A DNA stretch of 38,880 bases, from positions 1 to 38,880 of the forward strand of contig NZ_MUBJ01000028.1 of assembly GCF_002127535.1 (NCBI RefSeq), written 5' to 3'. Position numbers and translations under genes: made by a program. Positions 23,812-31,238 of the stretch are shown in pieces (position 1 is the first letter of the stretch; the number at the start of each line of letters is the position of its first letter). The DNA comes from Xenorhabdus vietnamensis (lineage in GTDB: Bacteria > Pseudomonadota > Gammaproteobacteria > Enterobacterales > Enterobacteriaceae). Below the pieces are notes generated by a model, which did not search any database, was not told the origin of the DNA, and worked only from the letters and a program-made list of their open reading frames with translations.

Positions 23812-25160
23812 ATACATCCAAGCAGGCCACTCTCAGCGCGTCTGTCGCGCCGAACTGGCGTTGGAAACCAATCTTGGTGATTGCGTGGCCGATGATCTTA
23901 GTTGCCGTGGTCGTGTCAGTGGCACAGAACGGACAAATCTGGATTCTGGGGCAAGGGCAAGGGGGACGGGCGCTGTATCAACTGTCTATGCTGCAGCCGT
24001 TTTATTTCCTGTTCATTGCCTTGCTGGAATGTTTGACTACCACCAATCAAATCTTCAGTGCGCGTTCGGTGCACGCTTGGTCGTCGCGGAAAGTGGTCAA
24101 TAGCACGTTGCTGTTTGGTGTAATCGGCTCAGTGTTTATACTCGTCTTAGCGTTGCTCAGTTATGCGTTTGAATCGCAGCTACAACCGTTATTGGGTGGC
24201 GAGGCGGATGGTTTGTTTCGCGACACATTGCCGATATATTTGTTGTCGTTGCTCCCGTTATTGCTGTTAGAGCTGTGCAATGCGGGTTTGCGTGGGCAGG
24301 GAAAAACCGCTGCCAGTATGGTGATGATTTCCAGTTATATCCTGCTCAATCTGACTGTCTGTTACGCGGCGTTCATTCATTTCGATCTGGGTTTTGAGGC
24401 TATAATGTATGGCAACGCTATCTCGGCACTAGTAGTATTGCCTGTGGCATTTATGCTGCTGTACCATCAGGTGCAGAAAGGCGTCGATTATGATTCCGCC
24501 TTATTCTGGCCGAGATTGAAGGCGCTAACGCTGGATGCGGGCGTGCCTATTTTCCTGTCGATGCTGGTGGCATTTGTCAGCAGCGCTGTGATGTTCCCGA
24601 TGTTGAGCGATCTGAGTGCAGACTATGCTCCGGGGTTTTTGATCGTGGTGAAACTGCGTAGTCTGTTTATCATTCCCGCAGTGGCACTGTCCAGTGCAGT
24701 GGCGATTTTCGTCAATCAGCACATGCAATCGGAGCCTAAGCCTGTGCTGGCCCTGTTACTGAAACAGGGGCTTGGCTATCTGGTGGCGCTGTATCTGCTA
24801 CTCAGTGCCGGGGTGTATGTTGCTCAACAGCCTTTGGTCAATGTGTTAGCGAATACACCGAATGTTGAACAGGCTGGCTACTTTTTGATGGCACTATTAT
24901 TGCCGACATTCTTCCTGACTTCTTTACTGGCAGCCTCTCAAACAGTACTGGAGCAGTTGGGACACGGACGTCAGGTCCTGCTGATCACCGTCGTGTGCGA
25001 ATGTACGATGATTGCAACTTTGGTGACGAGTATGTACTGGCAGCGTAGTGAGGACACGCTGGTGGCGGTCATCATTGCCTTCAATGTGGTGTATCTGCTG
25101 TTGTTCTTACGCGAATACGGGCGAATGCTGAAACGAATCGGGGGCCTTGATGCTGTATAG
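23808..25160 (+). CDS. MATE-family efflux transporter
   Basis: This 450-residue polytopic membrane protein has about 12 hydrophobic helices and the MATE layout. PILVIAWPMILVAVVVSVAQ opens helix 1, LNLTVCYAAFIHFDLGFEAI corresponds to the domain end, and LTLDAGVPIFLSMLVAF starts the second half. MATE proteins export small, often cationic or amphipathic compounds using proton or sodium gradients. It could export the product or confer self-protection, in addition to the ABC system at 31239-35657. The start overlaps the preceding stop as ATGA. Confidence 0.85.
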   Translation: MNTSKQATLSASVAPNWRWKPILVIAWPMILVAVVVSVAQNGQIWILGQGQGGRALYQLSMLQPFYFLFIALLECLTTTNQIFSARSVHAWSSRKVVNSTLLFGVIGSVFILVLALLSYAFESQLQPLLGGEADGLFRDTLPIYLLSLLPLLLLELCNAGLRGQGKTAASMVMISSYILLNLTVCYAAFIHFDLGFEAIMYGNAISALVVLPVAFMLLYHQVQKGVDYDSALFWPRLKALTLDAGVPIFLSMLVAFVSSAVMFPMLSDLSADYAPGFLIVVKLRSLFIIPAVALSSAVAIFVNQHMQSEPKPVLALLLKQGLGYLVALYLLLSAGVYVAQQPLVNVLANTPNVEQAGYFLMALLLPTFFLTSLLAASQTVLEQLGHGRQVLLITVVCECTMIATLVTSMYWQRSEDTLVAVIIAFNVVYLLLFLREYGRMLKRIGGLDAV

Positions 25161-26112
25161 CCTTTTCTACCCATTTATGGTCTTACTGGCCTATGGTCAT
25201 CAAAAATACCACTGGTGCTTGGTGGTGACCAAACGCCGACCTAAGCTGTTACTGAAAACGGTGGTCCGGCCTGAGAGTCATTACCACCGACAGTGCATCT
25301 GGCTCAAGAAGGCCGACATTGAATTACTCAGCTTGTTTTCAGTGGCCCTGGCTGCGCGGTATACGTTACGGCTATTCGAGCGACCGACGCGTATGCCCTG
25401 TTTATCACAAGATTTAGCATTTGAGGAACAGAGCCCGTTTGATGAGTTCTGCTTTTTGGGGCGAAAGGTGCGCGTGTACCACCATGAGCCTGAGGTGAAC
25501 AATGGGAAAACCCTGTTGTTGTTGCACGGATGGGAGGGGCGTAGCGTGATGTTTCGCCCGCTGATTGCCAAGCTGTTACGTCAGGGCTATCGTCTGATCT
25601 TGCCCGACTTACTGGCGCACGGTCATTCTGAAGGGAACCGCTGTTCGTTCTATGAGCTGTCTTTGCTTATCCTGGAGCTGGACAGGAAGTACGGTTCATT
25701 TGAAGCGGCTATTGGTCACTCCTTTGGCGGAATCGCGCTGGCTATTGCCTTGGATCAAGGGCTAGAACTCAATAAAATGGTGACCATTGGCAGTCCCAAC
25801 GGCTTTGGTAATATGATCGATGCCTATATTGATTATTTTCGTTACCCGTCGTCGCTCAAAGCGCAGCTAAAGCGCATCTATACTCATCAGCAGGGTAAGA
25901 GTCCGGATGACATTGGCCCTCCGTTGTGGGGCCGACTAAATTTACCCACTCTGATTTGTCATGACAGTAACGATGTAGTGATCAATATCCAGGAAGCGCA
26001 CGATATGCACGCCAGTTTCCCCAACAGTCAACTCTTCATTACGTCGGGTATGGGTCACCGTGGTGTGCTGAGAGACAATCAGCTGCATGCTGCCATACTG
26101 TCTTTCCTGTAA
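25150..26112 (+). CDS. Alpha/beta hydrolase with hydrophobic N-terminus
   Basis: This 320-residue protein has a short hydrophobic start (MLYSLFYPFMVLLAYG) followed by an alpha/beta hydrolase domain. LLLLHGWEGRSVMFRPLI is the oxyanion segment, AIGHSFGG the nucleophile elbow, HDSNDVV the acid and GMGHRGVL the base. It is a paralogue of the enzyme at 10646-11488. The extra 90 residues may attach it to the inner membrane. A TTG precedes ATG 25150 in frame; the ATG is chosen. It overlaps the MATE stop by 11 bases and closes the plus-strand operon. Thioesterase or esterase activity is inferred. Confidence 0.82.
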   Translation: MLYSLFYPFMVLLAYGHQKYHWCLVVTKRRPKLLLKTVVRPESHYHRQCIWLKKADIELLSLFSVALAARYTLRLFERPTRMPCLSQDLAFEEQSPFDEFCFLGRKVRVYHHEPEVNNGKTLLLLHGWEGRSVMFRPLIAKLLRQGYRLILPDLLAHGHSEGNRCSFYELSLLILELDRKYGSFEAAIGHSFGGIALAIALDQGLELNKMVTIGSPNGFGNMIDAYIDYFRYPSSLKAQLKRIYTHQQGKSPDDIGPPLWGRLNLPTLICHDSNDVVINIQEAHDMHASFPNSQLFITSGMGHRGVLRDNQLHAAILSFL

Positions 26113-26200
26113 TCCTCTGGTGCTAACCCTTCATTTACTTCTCTGGTTACTGACGCCAGGTCGTCTTCTGTATCATGCAAGGTGACATCCTGTCCAAAAA

Positions 26201-26224
26201 GACGATAGCATCAACGCTATCGTC
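26201..26224 (-). terminator. Hairpin downstream of the operons
   Basis: GACGATAGC and GCTATCGTC form a perfect 9-bp stem around a 6-base loop. On the minus strand it is followed by TTTTTGG, so it can terminate transcription coming from the AraC gene. It may also belong to the adjacent IS remnant. Confidence 0.55.
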
Positions 26225-26303
26225 TCAGATTGCTGACAAAGTCCTGGCACTGATACCGGGACTTTGATCTAATAAGGTCAGTATAAAAAACGGACTGACC
26301 GCC

Positions 26304-26555
26304 ATGCTTAAAGAACCCGCCCCGCAGCAGTACTAGTTTGAAATGGTGACCCTCGATGAACGGGTTCCTGAAGATCACCTCGTCCGCAAAGTGGACGCCG
26401 CTATCTATTTTGAATTTATCCGCGATGCCGTGAAACATTTGTACTGTGCCGACAACAGCCGCCCGGCGGTTGATTAAAATGATTCTGCGCGGTTATCTGT
26501 TCGGTATCCCGTCCGAACGCTCTCTGGTAAAGAAAATCCAGGTCAAACTGCTGAG
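26304..26555 (+). pseudogene. IS1182-type transposase remnant
   Basis: Translated from ATG 26304 the sequence reads MLKEPAPQQY, stop, FEMVTLDERVPEDHLVRKVD, AAIYFEFIRDAVKHLYCADN and SRPAVD, stop. After a short deletion and frame change it continues with MILRGYLFGIPSERSLVKKI. This matches the N-terminus of IS1182/IS4-like DDE transposases. It contains two stops and a deletion, and all downstream domains are gone, so it is inactive. Its right edge, about 26545-26555, joins the 3' end of the AraC gene, so insertion or deletion here altered that gene's C-terminus. Confidence 0.75.
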
Positions 26556-27065
26556 TACGATACTGTGGCGGAACGATTCACATTTATTGCCGTAGATGAT
26601 TTGATAGCAGTCGTTCTGATGGCGGTGAGGCTTAATCGAGGCTTTGTATTTAAGGGGGGACACGCCGTGTACCTTACTGAAACTGCGAGAAAAATGCGCC
26701 AGTGAATTGAACCCACAGGCTTGGCTGATGTCGGTCAGCGACCAGTGCGGAGCAATGGCGATATACTCTTTGGCGAATTGGAGGCGGACATGCCACAGCC
26801 AGCGCATAGGGGAGCTTTCAAAGTACTCGTTAAATAGACGACAAATTTTGAATTTAGACGCATTAGCATCGGCAGCGATCTCATCGAGATTAATTTCCAT
26901 TGAAATGTTCTCAACGATATAATTGATGGTGCTAAATAATATAACAAGTTTTCTCTTATTGCGAGTTAACCCTAGATTGGGTTTTAATTTCAGTAGTTCG
27001 GTAATTAAATCATCTTTGAGGTTTACAATTTCTTCACTATGTAGTTTATGAGTGTCATTTTTCAC
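26493..27065 (-). CDS. AraC-family regulator with altered C-terminus
   Basis: This 190-residue protein contains one AraC/XylS DNA-binding domain at about residues 55-145. INLDEIAADANASKFKICRL is the first HTH; LTDISQACGFNSLAHFSRSF and SKVHGVSPLKYK are the second HTH and signature. There is no large ligand-binding domain, only about 50 preceding residues. The last ~17 residues (ending ERSDGIPNR) are read out of the IS1182 remnant on the opposite strand, so the natural end was probably lost. The start is GTG 27065 with AGGGA upstream. It follows the PPTase gene by 64 bases, probably on the same transcript. It is the likely activator of the biosynthetic operons. Confidence 0.82.
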   Translation of the reverse strand: MKNDTHKLHSEEIVNLKDDLITELLKLKPNLGLTRNKRKLVILFSTINYIVENISMEINLDEIAADANASKFKICRLFNEYFESSPMRWLWHVRLQFAKEYIAIAPHWSLTDISQACGFNSLAHFSRSFSKVHGVSPLKYKASIKPHRHQNDCYQIIYGNKCESFRHSIVLSSLTWIFFTRERSDGIPNR

Positions 27066-27129
27066 GATTCTATTCCCTGAGTTTAAGGTGATATTCTGTC
27101 TTTGAACTCCCGTTTTTAATGTTTAATTA

Positions 27130-27822
27130 TCAATAATAGATAGTATTCGGTGTAATTTTCTCATTATTGTTTAAGCAAAAATAATCTATTGATGTTCCCT
27201 GAGGAATGCACACGGATAGTCCGTAGTGGTTGTCTAATTCGTGATACTGGCACCGCCAACGCTGACTGATATGAAGTTGTTCAGGCTCATATAAATCAAC
27301 GTGATGGCGTGAGATCTCGAATCGAAAACTATTCAAAGGTTGTGCCAGTCCTTTACCGATGGCCTTAATGTATGCTTCCTTTAGGCACCAAAGCATATGC
27401 GAGCGACGTTGAGCACTGTGGGGGGCTAGCTGACTCAGGGACGATTTTTCCTCGGCATGAAAGAAGCGGTGAGCAATTTTCGCGTAATCTTTCTGGGCGG
27501 TACGACACTCAATATCCACACCGACGTCGCCGGCACATGACAACAGTAGTGCCATGGCGGAGCCGGAATGCGACAGATTAAACCAAATGTTTTCTCGATT
27601 GGTTAAATAAGGCTTTCCGTAGGCATTTTTTTCGATGGCTAACACTCCCCTAGATTCACCACAATATAACTCTATTATTTGACTCAATAACAAATTTGAT
27701 GAGATGTTTATGCTGTTATCTTTCTCTGGATCAAACTTGATATTTTTATTAAATATCGGCTTTTTGAAATCCATCAAAAATACAGTGTTGGAGTTTAGAT
27801 TGTAAGTAACCCTAGATTTCAT
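27130..27822 (-). CDS. Sfp-type 4'-phosphopantetheinyl transferase
   Basis: This 230-residue protein has the Sfp-type motifs: NAYGKPYL, NLSHSGSAMALLLS, GVDIECRTA (Mg2+-binding Asp/Glu), FFHAEEKSSL, and WCLKEAYIKAIGKGLAQPL. It transfers the phosphopantetheine arm from CoA to carrier-protein serines and should activate ACP1, ACP2 and ACP3. GTG 27831 is in frame, but ATG 27822 follows AGGTGA by 4 bases and is preferred. That ribosome-binding site lies inside the first unit of the upstream tandem repeat, so the leader of this gene is present four times in a row. Confidence 0.9.
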   Translation of the reverse strand: MKSRVTYNLNSNTVFLMDFKKPIFNKNIKFDPEKDNSINISSNLLLSQIIELYCGESRGVLAIEKNAYGKPYLTNRENIWFNLSHSGSAMALLLSCAGDVGVDIECRTAQKDYAKIAHRFFHAEEKSSLSQLAPHSAQRRSHMLWCLKEAYIKAIGKGLAQPLNSFRFEISRHHVDLYEPEQLHISQRWRCQYHELDNHYGLSVCIPQGTSIDYFCLNNNEKITPNTIYY

Positions 27823-28467
27823 TTGTATCACCTATGTTGGTTTGATTTTTTTAAAATCAAAATAATTAAAAGAAAAACTGGATGGTGCTATAGGTAATTA
27901 TTCATTTTATTATTTATTCATATGACAACATTGATTTTGCGATACATCCTTTTTGTTCTATTCGGTCTTCTAACGTGAATTTAATTTGTATCACCTATGT
28001 TGGTTTGATTTTTTAAAAATCAAAATAATTAAAAGAAAAACTGGATGGTGCTATAGGTAATTATTCATTTTATTATTTATTCATATGGCAACATTAATTT
28101 TGCGATACATCCTTTTCGTTCTATTCGGTCTTCTAACGTGAATTTAATTTGTATCACCTATGTTGGCTTAATTTTTTTAAAAATCTAAATAATTAAAAGA
28201 ACAATTGGATAGTGCTATAGGTAATTATTCATTTTATTATTTATTCATATGGCAACATTAATTTTGTGACACATCCTTTTTGTTCTATTCGGTCTTCTAA
28301 CGTGAATTTAATTTGCATCACCTATGTTGGCTTAATTTTTTAAAAATCTAAATAATTAAAAGAACAATTGGATAGTGCTATAGGTAATTATTCATTTTAT
28401 TCTTTATTCATATGGCAACATTAATTTTGCGACACATCCTTTTTGTTCTATTCGGTCTTCTAACGTG
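27822..28467. repeat. Four tandem ~163-bp repeats (kinase 3' end plus PPTase leader)
   Basis: Units start at 27822, 27985, 28148 and 28312, a period of 163, 163 and 164 bases. Each unit contains, read on the minus strand, a copy of the last ~60 bases of the histidine-kinase gene through its TAA, then an AT-rich spacer, then the AGGTGA leader of the PPTase gene. Only unit 4 (28312-28467) is attached to the real kinase gene; only unit 1 abuts the real PPTase start. Units 1 and 2 share TTTGATTTT...AAAATCAAA; units 3 and 4 share CTTAATTTT...AAAATCTAAAT, so the array grew stepwise. No gene fits in units 1-3. Confidence 0.9.
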
Positions 28468-29705
28468 AAATAACCTCCATGATTTTCGGCGATTTTTCGG
28501 CATAAGGTGAGTCCTATTCCGCTGCCGGATGGTTTGGTGGTATAGAAAGGAACAAAGAGGTTGTCTTTGTTCATCAGCCCAGTGCCTTGATCAGCAATGT
28601 CCAGCGAGAACTGATGTTGTTCCTGTCGCCAGGAAATGTAGATTTGTCCCTGCGGATCCGACATCGCTTCATCGGCGTTTTTGAGGATGTTGATAACCGT
28701 TTGTTGAGTTTGCACCGGATCCAATGTAAGGGTGAGGTCTGTCTCCCCATCGAGTATGATGGTGCGATGGTCAAACAAAGGCAGGATCCCTTCAAGTAGC
28801 TCACGAAAGAGAACGCGACTTTTGAACGGCGGCGGCAGTTGGTTAAGCTTTCGATAACTGTCGATGAAACTTTTCAGGCTCTTAGAACGCTCTTCAATGA
28901 TGCAAAGCCCCTCATGCACTTCGTTCAGTGACTGATCTTTATCTTTAGGAAGCAGTTGCTTGAGCACCTGGCTTAATGACGAGATGGGCGTGAGTGTGTT
29001 GTTGATTTCATGGCTCATAACTCTGAACAGGTTACCCCAAGCTTGAGTCTGTTCTTCCCGAAGAATGGCGCTGACATCGGTGATAAACAACAGGGTCTTT
29101 TTTTGCCCATCGTCAAAATAGTGATCGGTCTTGATTTGAAATCTCCCCTGTTTATTGGGGAAGCGCCACTCGATAATTTGGCCGCTGGTTGTGTGGAGAA
29201 ATGGGGCGATGTTGAGTGATTGTACGGACTGATTGACCAACTGTGAGGCAGGTTGTTTCATCAGTTTTTCTGTGCCGGCATTGATGAACGACAGGTTGTG
29301 CTGCTCATCGAAGGCAATGATAGCGATGTCGACGTTGTTGATGATTTTGCCAATCAACACTTGTTGCTGTTTGATTTCGCGCTGTTGCTGACCAAGCGTC
29401 ATCGACAGGCGATTAAGCATCTCTTCAATCAGATCATGGTGCCTGGTTGCATTGCTGCGGATGTTAAACTCGTTATTGACCATTGACTCAACAAGATTGG
29501 TGATGGTGGCAATACGGTAGTTTTGCAGTTGAATCACCTTGACCAGACAATAACTTAGTATCAGTGTAAGTACGAAGACGACAACCCCGATCAGGTAGCC
29601 AGAGACCCCTTCGTGATACATGAGGCCAAGTAACAGCAGGCTCTGGGGTAATGACGCCAGCATTAGCAAACACCCTTGTCTTTTCTGCAGCGAAATGTCA
29701 AACAT
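28404..29705 (-). CDS. Sensor histidine kinase, NtrY-like
   Basis: This 433-residue protein has two N-terminal membrane helices (about residues 11-29 and 35-57) joined by only about 6 residues, so it has almost no periplasmic part. A linker and PAS-like domain follow (about 120-215, IINNVDIAIIAFDEQHNLSF). The H-box is FRVMSHEINNTLTPISSL with His232. The N-box is NILKNADEAM, and the G-boxes are DIADQGTGLM and GSGIGLTLCRKIAENHGG. It should phosphorylate the regulator encoded 8 bases upstream. The input is probably sensed in the membrane or cytoplasm. Its last ~60 bases are copied three more times downstream. Confidence 0.9.
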   Translation of the reverse strand: MFDISLQKRQGCLLMLASLPQSLLLLGLMYHEGVSGYLIGVVVFVLTLILSYCLVKVIQLQNYRIATITNLVESMVNNEFNIRSNATRHHDLIEEMLNRLSMTLGQQQREIKQQQVLIGKIINNVDIAIIAFDEQHNLSFINAGTEKLMKQPASQLVNQSVQSLNIAPFLHTTSGQIIEWRFPNKQGRFQIKTDHYFDDGQKKTLLFITDVSAILREEQTQAWGNLFRVMSHEINNTLTPISSLSQVLKQLLPKDKDQSLNEVHEGLCIIEERSKSLKSFIDSYRKLNQLPPPFKSRVLFRELLEGILPLFDHRTIILDGETDLTLTLDPVQTQQTVINILKNADEAMSDPQGQIYISWRQEQHQFSLDIADQGTGLMNKDNLFVPFYTTKPSGSGIGLTLCRKIAENHGGYFTLEDRIEQKGCVAKLMLPYE

Positions 29706-29713
29706 GGGTATCC

Positions 29714-31141
29714 TTACTCTTTAGATTTGTTCAGCCGACGGTAGAACGCACTGCGGCTGAGCCCCAATGATTCTGCCGCTAGATTGGCGTTACCATCCCA
29801 ATGTGCGAGGCGCTGCTGTAAGATAGTTTGCTCAAGTCGCTCCAACGTTTGGGACATGTCGCCGCTGATGAGTTCATTTGTAACAGGTATTGACCGGACA
29901 AGGTTATCACAAGGCGTTGTAAGGTTGGCTGGCTCGGGTAACACGCGCGTGGTCAGCGTGTGGTCGTACTCGCCGTTGCCCAGAAGCACCATGCGTTCAA
30001 TCACGTGGCTGAGTTCTCTGACATTTCCAGGCCAATCATAAGCTTGAAGTAATTGCCTGGTCGCGGCAGAGAGATGGCCAAGTGGTTTACGGTATTTGTC
30101 GCTGTACCGCTGGATCAACAGCTCTGCCAGGGGAATGATATCCTCCAGGCGTTCTTTGAGGGCAGGCACACGAAATTCAAAGGTATTGAGCCGGTAAAAG
30201 ACATCCAGGCGAAAGGTACGTGACTGAACCATTTCAGGCAGATCGGCGTTGGTCGCGGCGATCACGCGGACATCGACGTGTTGGGTTTTGGTGCCCCCGA
30301 CTTTTTCAAACTGGTTGGATTCGAGTGCACGCAACAATTTAGCCTGCTGTGGTAGCGGCGTATTACCGATTTCATCGAGGAACAGGGTGCCCTGATTGGC
30401 CAGTTCAAAGCGGCCGATACGCGTTTGTTTGGCGTCGGTAAATGCACCTTTTACGTGACCAAACATTTCACTTTCAAACAGGTTTTCAGGAATACAGCTC
30501 ATATCGACGGAGACGAACGGAGCTTCCTGACGGGCTGAATGTTGATGAATGTACTGAGCCAGCAGGCTTTTTCCGGTGCCATTTTCGCCGGTGAGGAGAA
30601 TGTTGGCATCGCTTTGAGCGACCACTTTGAGTGTATCGAGCAAATCACGCATCGGAGGAGAATAAGCCACGAGATACTCGGGTTGCTGTTGACGTGCCTG
30701 GGCTTTGAGAAACTGGTTCTCCTGCTCCAGATGCTGTTGTTTTTTTTGGATGTCGCGCAGCTTCAGCTGAGTGCTCACCATTTGCAGCAGCCGTTCGTTA
30801 TCCCAGGGCTTTTCAATAAAGTCTACTACGCCTTTTTGCATGGCCAGGACGGCGATGTCGATCGAGCCCCAGCCAGTCATAACAATCACGGGCAGGTCGC
30901 TGTCGAGCACCTTGATGGCATCGATCAAGTTCAGCCCTTCCTGCCCGGACGTGGTATCCAACTGGTAATTGAGGTCAACCAAGGCGAGATTCGGAGTGTA
31001 CTGTTTGATGCTATCCAGAGCCTGGTTCGGTGTCTGTGCCGTGATCACATCAAACTGACGTACCTTAAGCATCAACTTTAGCGTGGACAGAATGTTGGTG
31101 TCGTCGTCAACAATGAGGATCGTATGGGTAGTCTTTAACAT
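29714..31141 (-). CDS. Sigma-54-dependent response regulator, NtrC family
   Basis: This 475-residue regulator has a receiver domain (ILIVDDDTN, phosphoacceptor Asp56 in LALVDLNY, VIVMTGWG, FIEKPW), a coiled linker, and an AAA+ domain. The AAA+ part shows GENGTGKS (Walker A), GAFTDA (sigma-54 contact loop, canonical GAFTGA), GTLFLDEIG (Walker B) and VRVIAATN. A Fis-type HTH ends the protein (NANLAAESLGLSRSAFYRRLNK). It should activate a sigma-54 promoter after phosphorylation by the kinase encoded 8 bases downstream. The best sigma-54 promoter in the window lies ahead of the exporter operon at 35694-35710, so self-activation is likely. Confidence 0.93.
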   Translation of the reverse strand: MLKTTHTILIVDDDTNILSTLKLMLKVRQFDVITAQTPNQALDSIKQYTPNLALVDLNYQLDTTSGQEGLNLIDAIKVLDSDLPVIVMTGWGSIDIAVLAMQKGVVDFIEKPWDNERLLQMVSTQLKLRDIQKKQQHLEQENQFLKAQARQQQPEYLVAYSPPMRDLLDTLKVVAQSDANILLTGENGTGKSLLAQYIHQHSARQEAPFVSVDMSCIPENLFESEMFGHVKGAFTDAKQTRIGRFELANQGTLFLDEIGNTPLPQQAKLLRALESNQFEKVGGTKTQHVDVRVIAATNADLPEMVQSRTFRLDVFYRLNTFEFRVPALKERLEDIIPLAELLIQRYSDKYRKPLGHLSAATRQLLQAYDWPGNVRELSHVIERMVLLGNGEYDHTLTTRVLPEPANLTTPCDNLVRSIPVTNELISGDMSQTLERLEQTILQQRLAHWDGNANLAAESLGLSRSAFYRRLNKSKE

Positions 31142-31209
31142 ATCTAGATTCTTCTTTTTATACGGCCTTAGAGCCTTATTATGTACCTAAGGACACTGAC
31201 GTTGTTCAA

Positions 31210-31232
31210 GTCGGACGCTTGGGGCATCCGAC
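31210..31232 (-). terminator. Hairpin between permease and regulator genes
   Basis: GTCGGACGC (31210-31218) and GCATCCGAC (31224-31232) form a 9-bp stem with one G-U pair, 7 bases after the permease stop on the minus strand. No T-run follows, so it may attenuate or protect the RNA instead of ending transcription. Confidence 0.4.
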
Positions 31233-31238
31233 CAGGTT

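Noticed and set aside
27822-28467. Repeat array considered as a CRISPR
   Set aside because: The units are ~163 bp, directly adjacent and similar over their whole length, with no short repeat/unique spacer pattern; they copy a gene end and a leader.
30539-31081. Plus-strand 180-residue open frame inside the response-regulator gene
   Set aside because: It is antisense to the receiver and AAA+ domains and has no recognisable domain.
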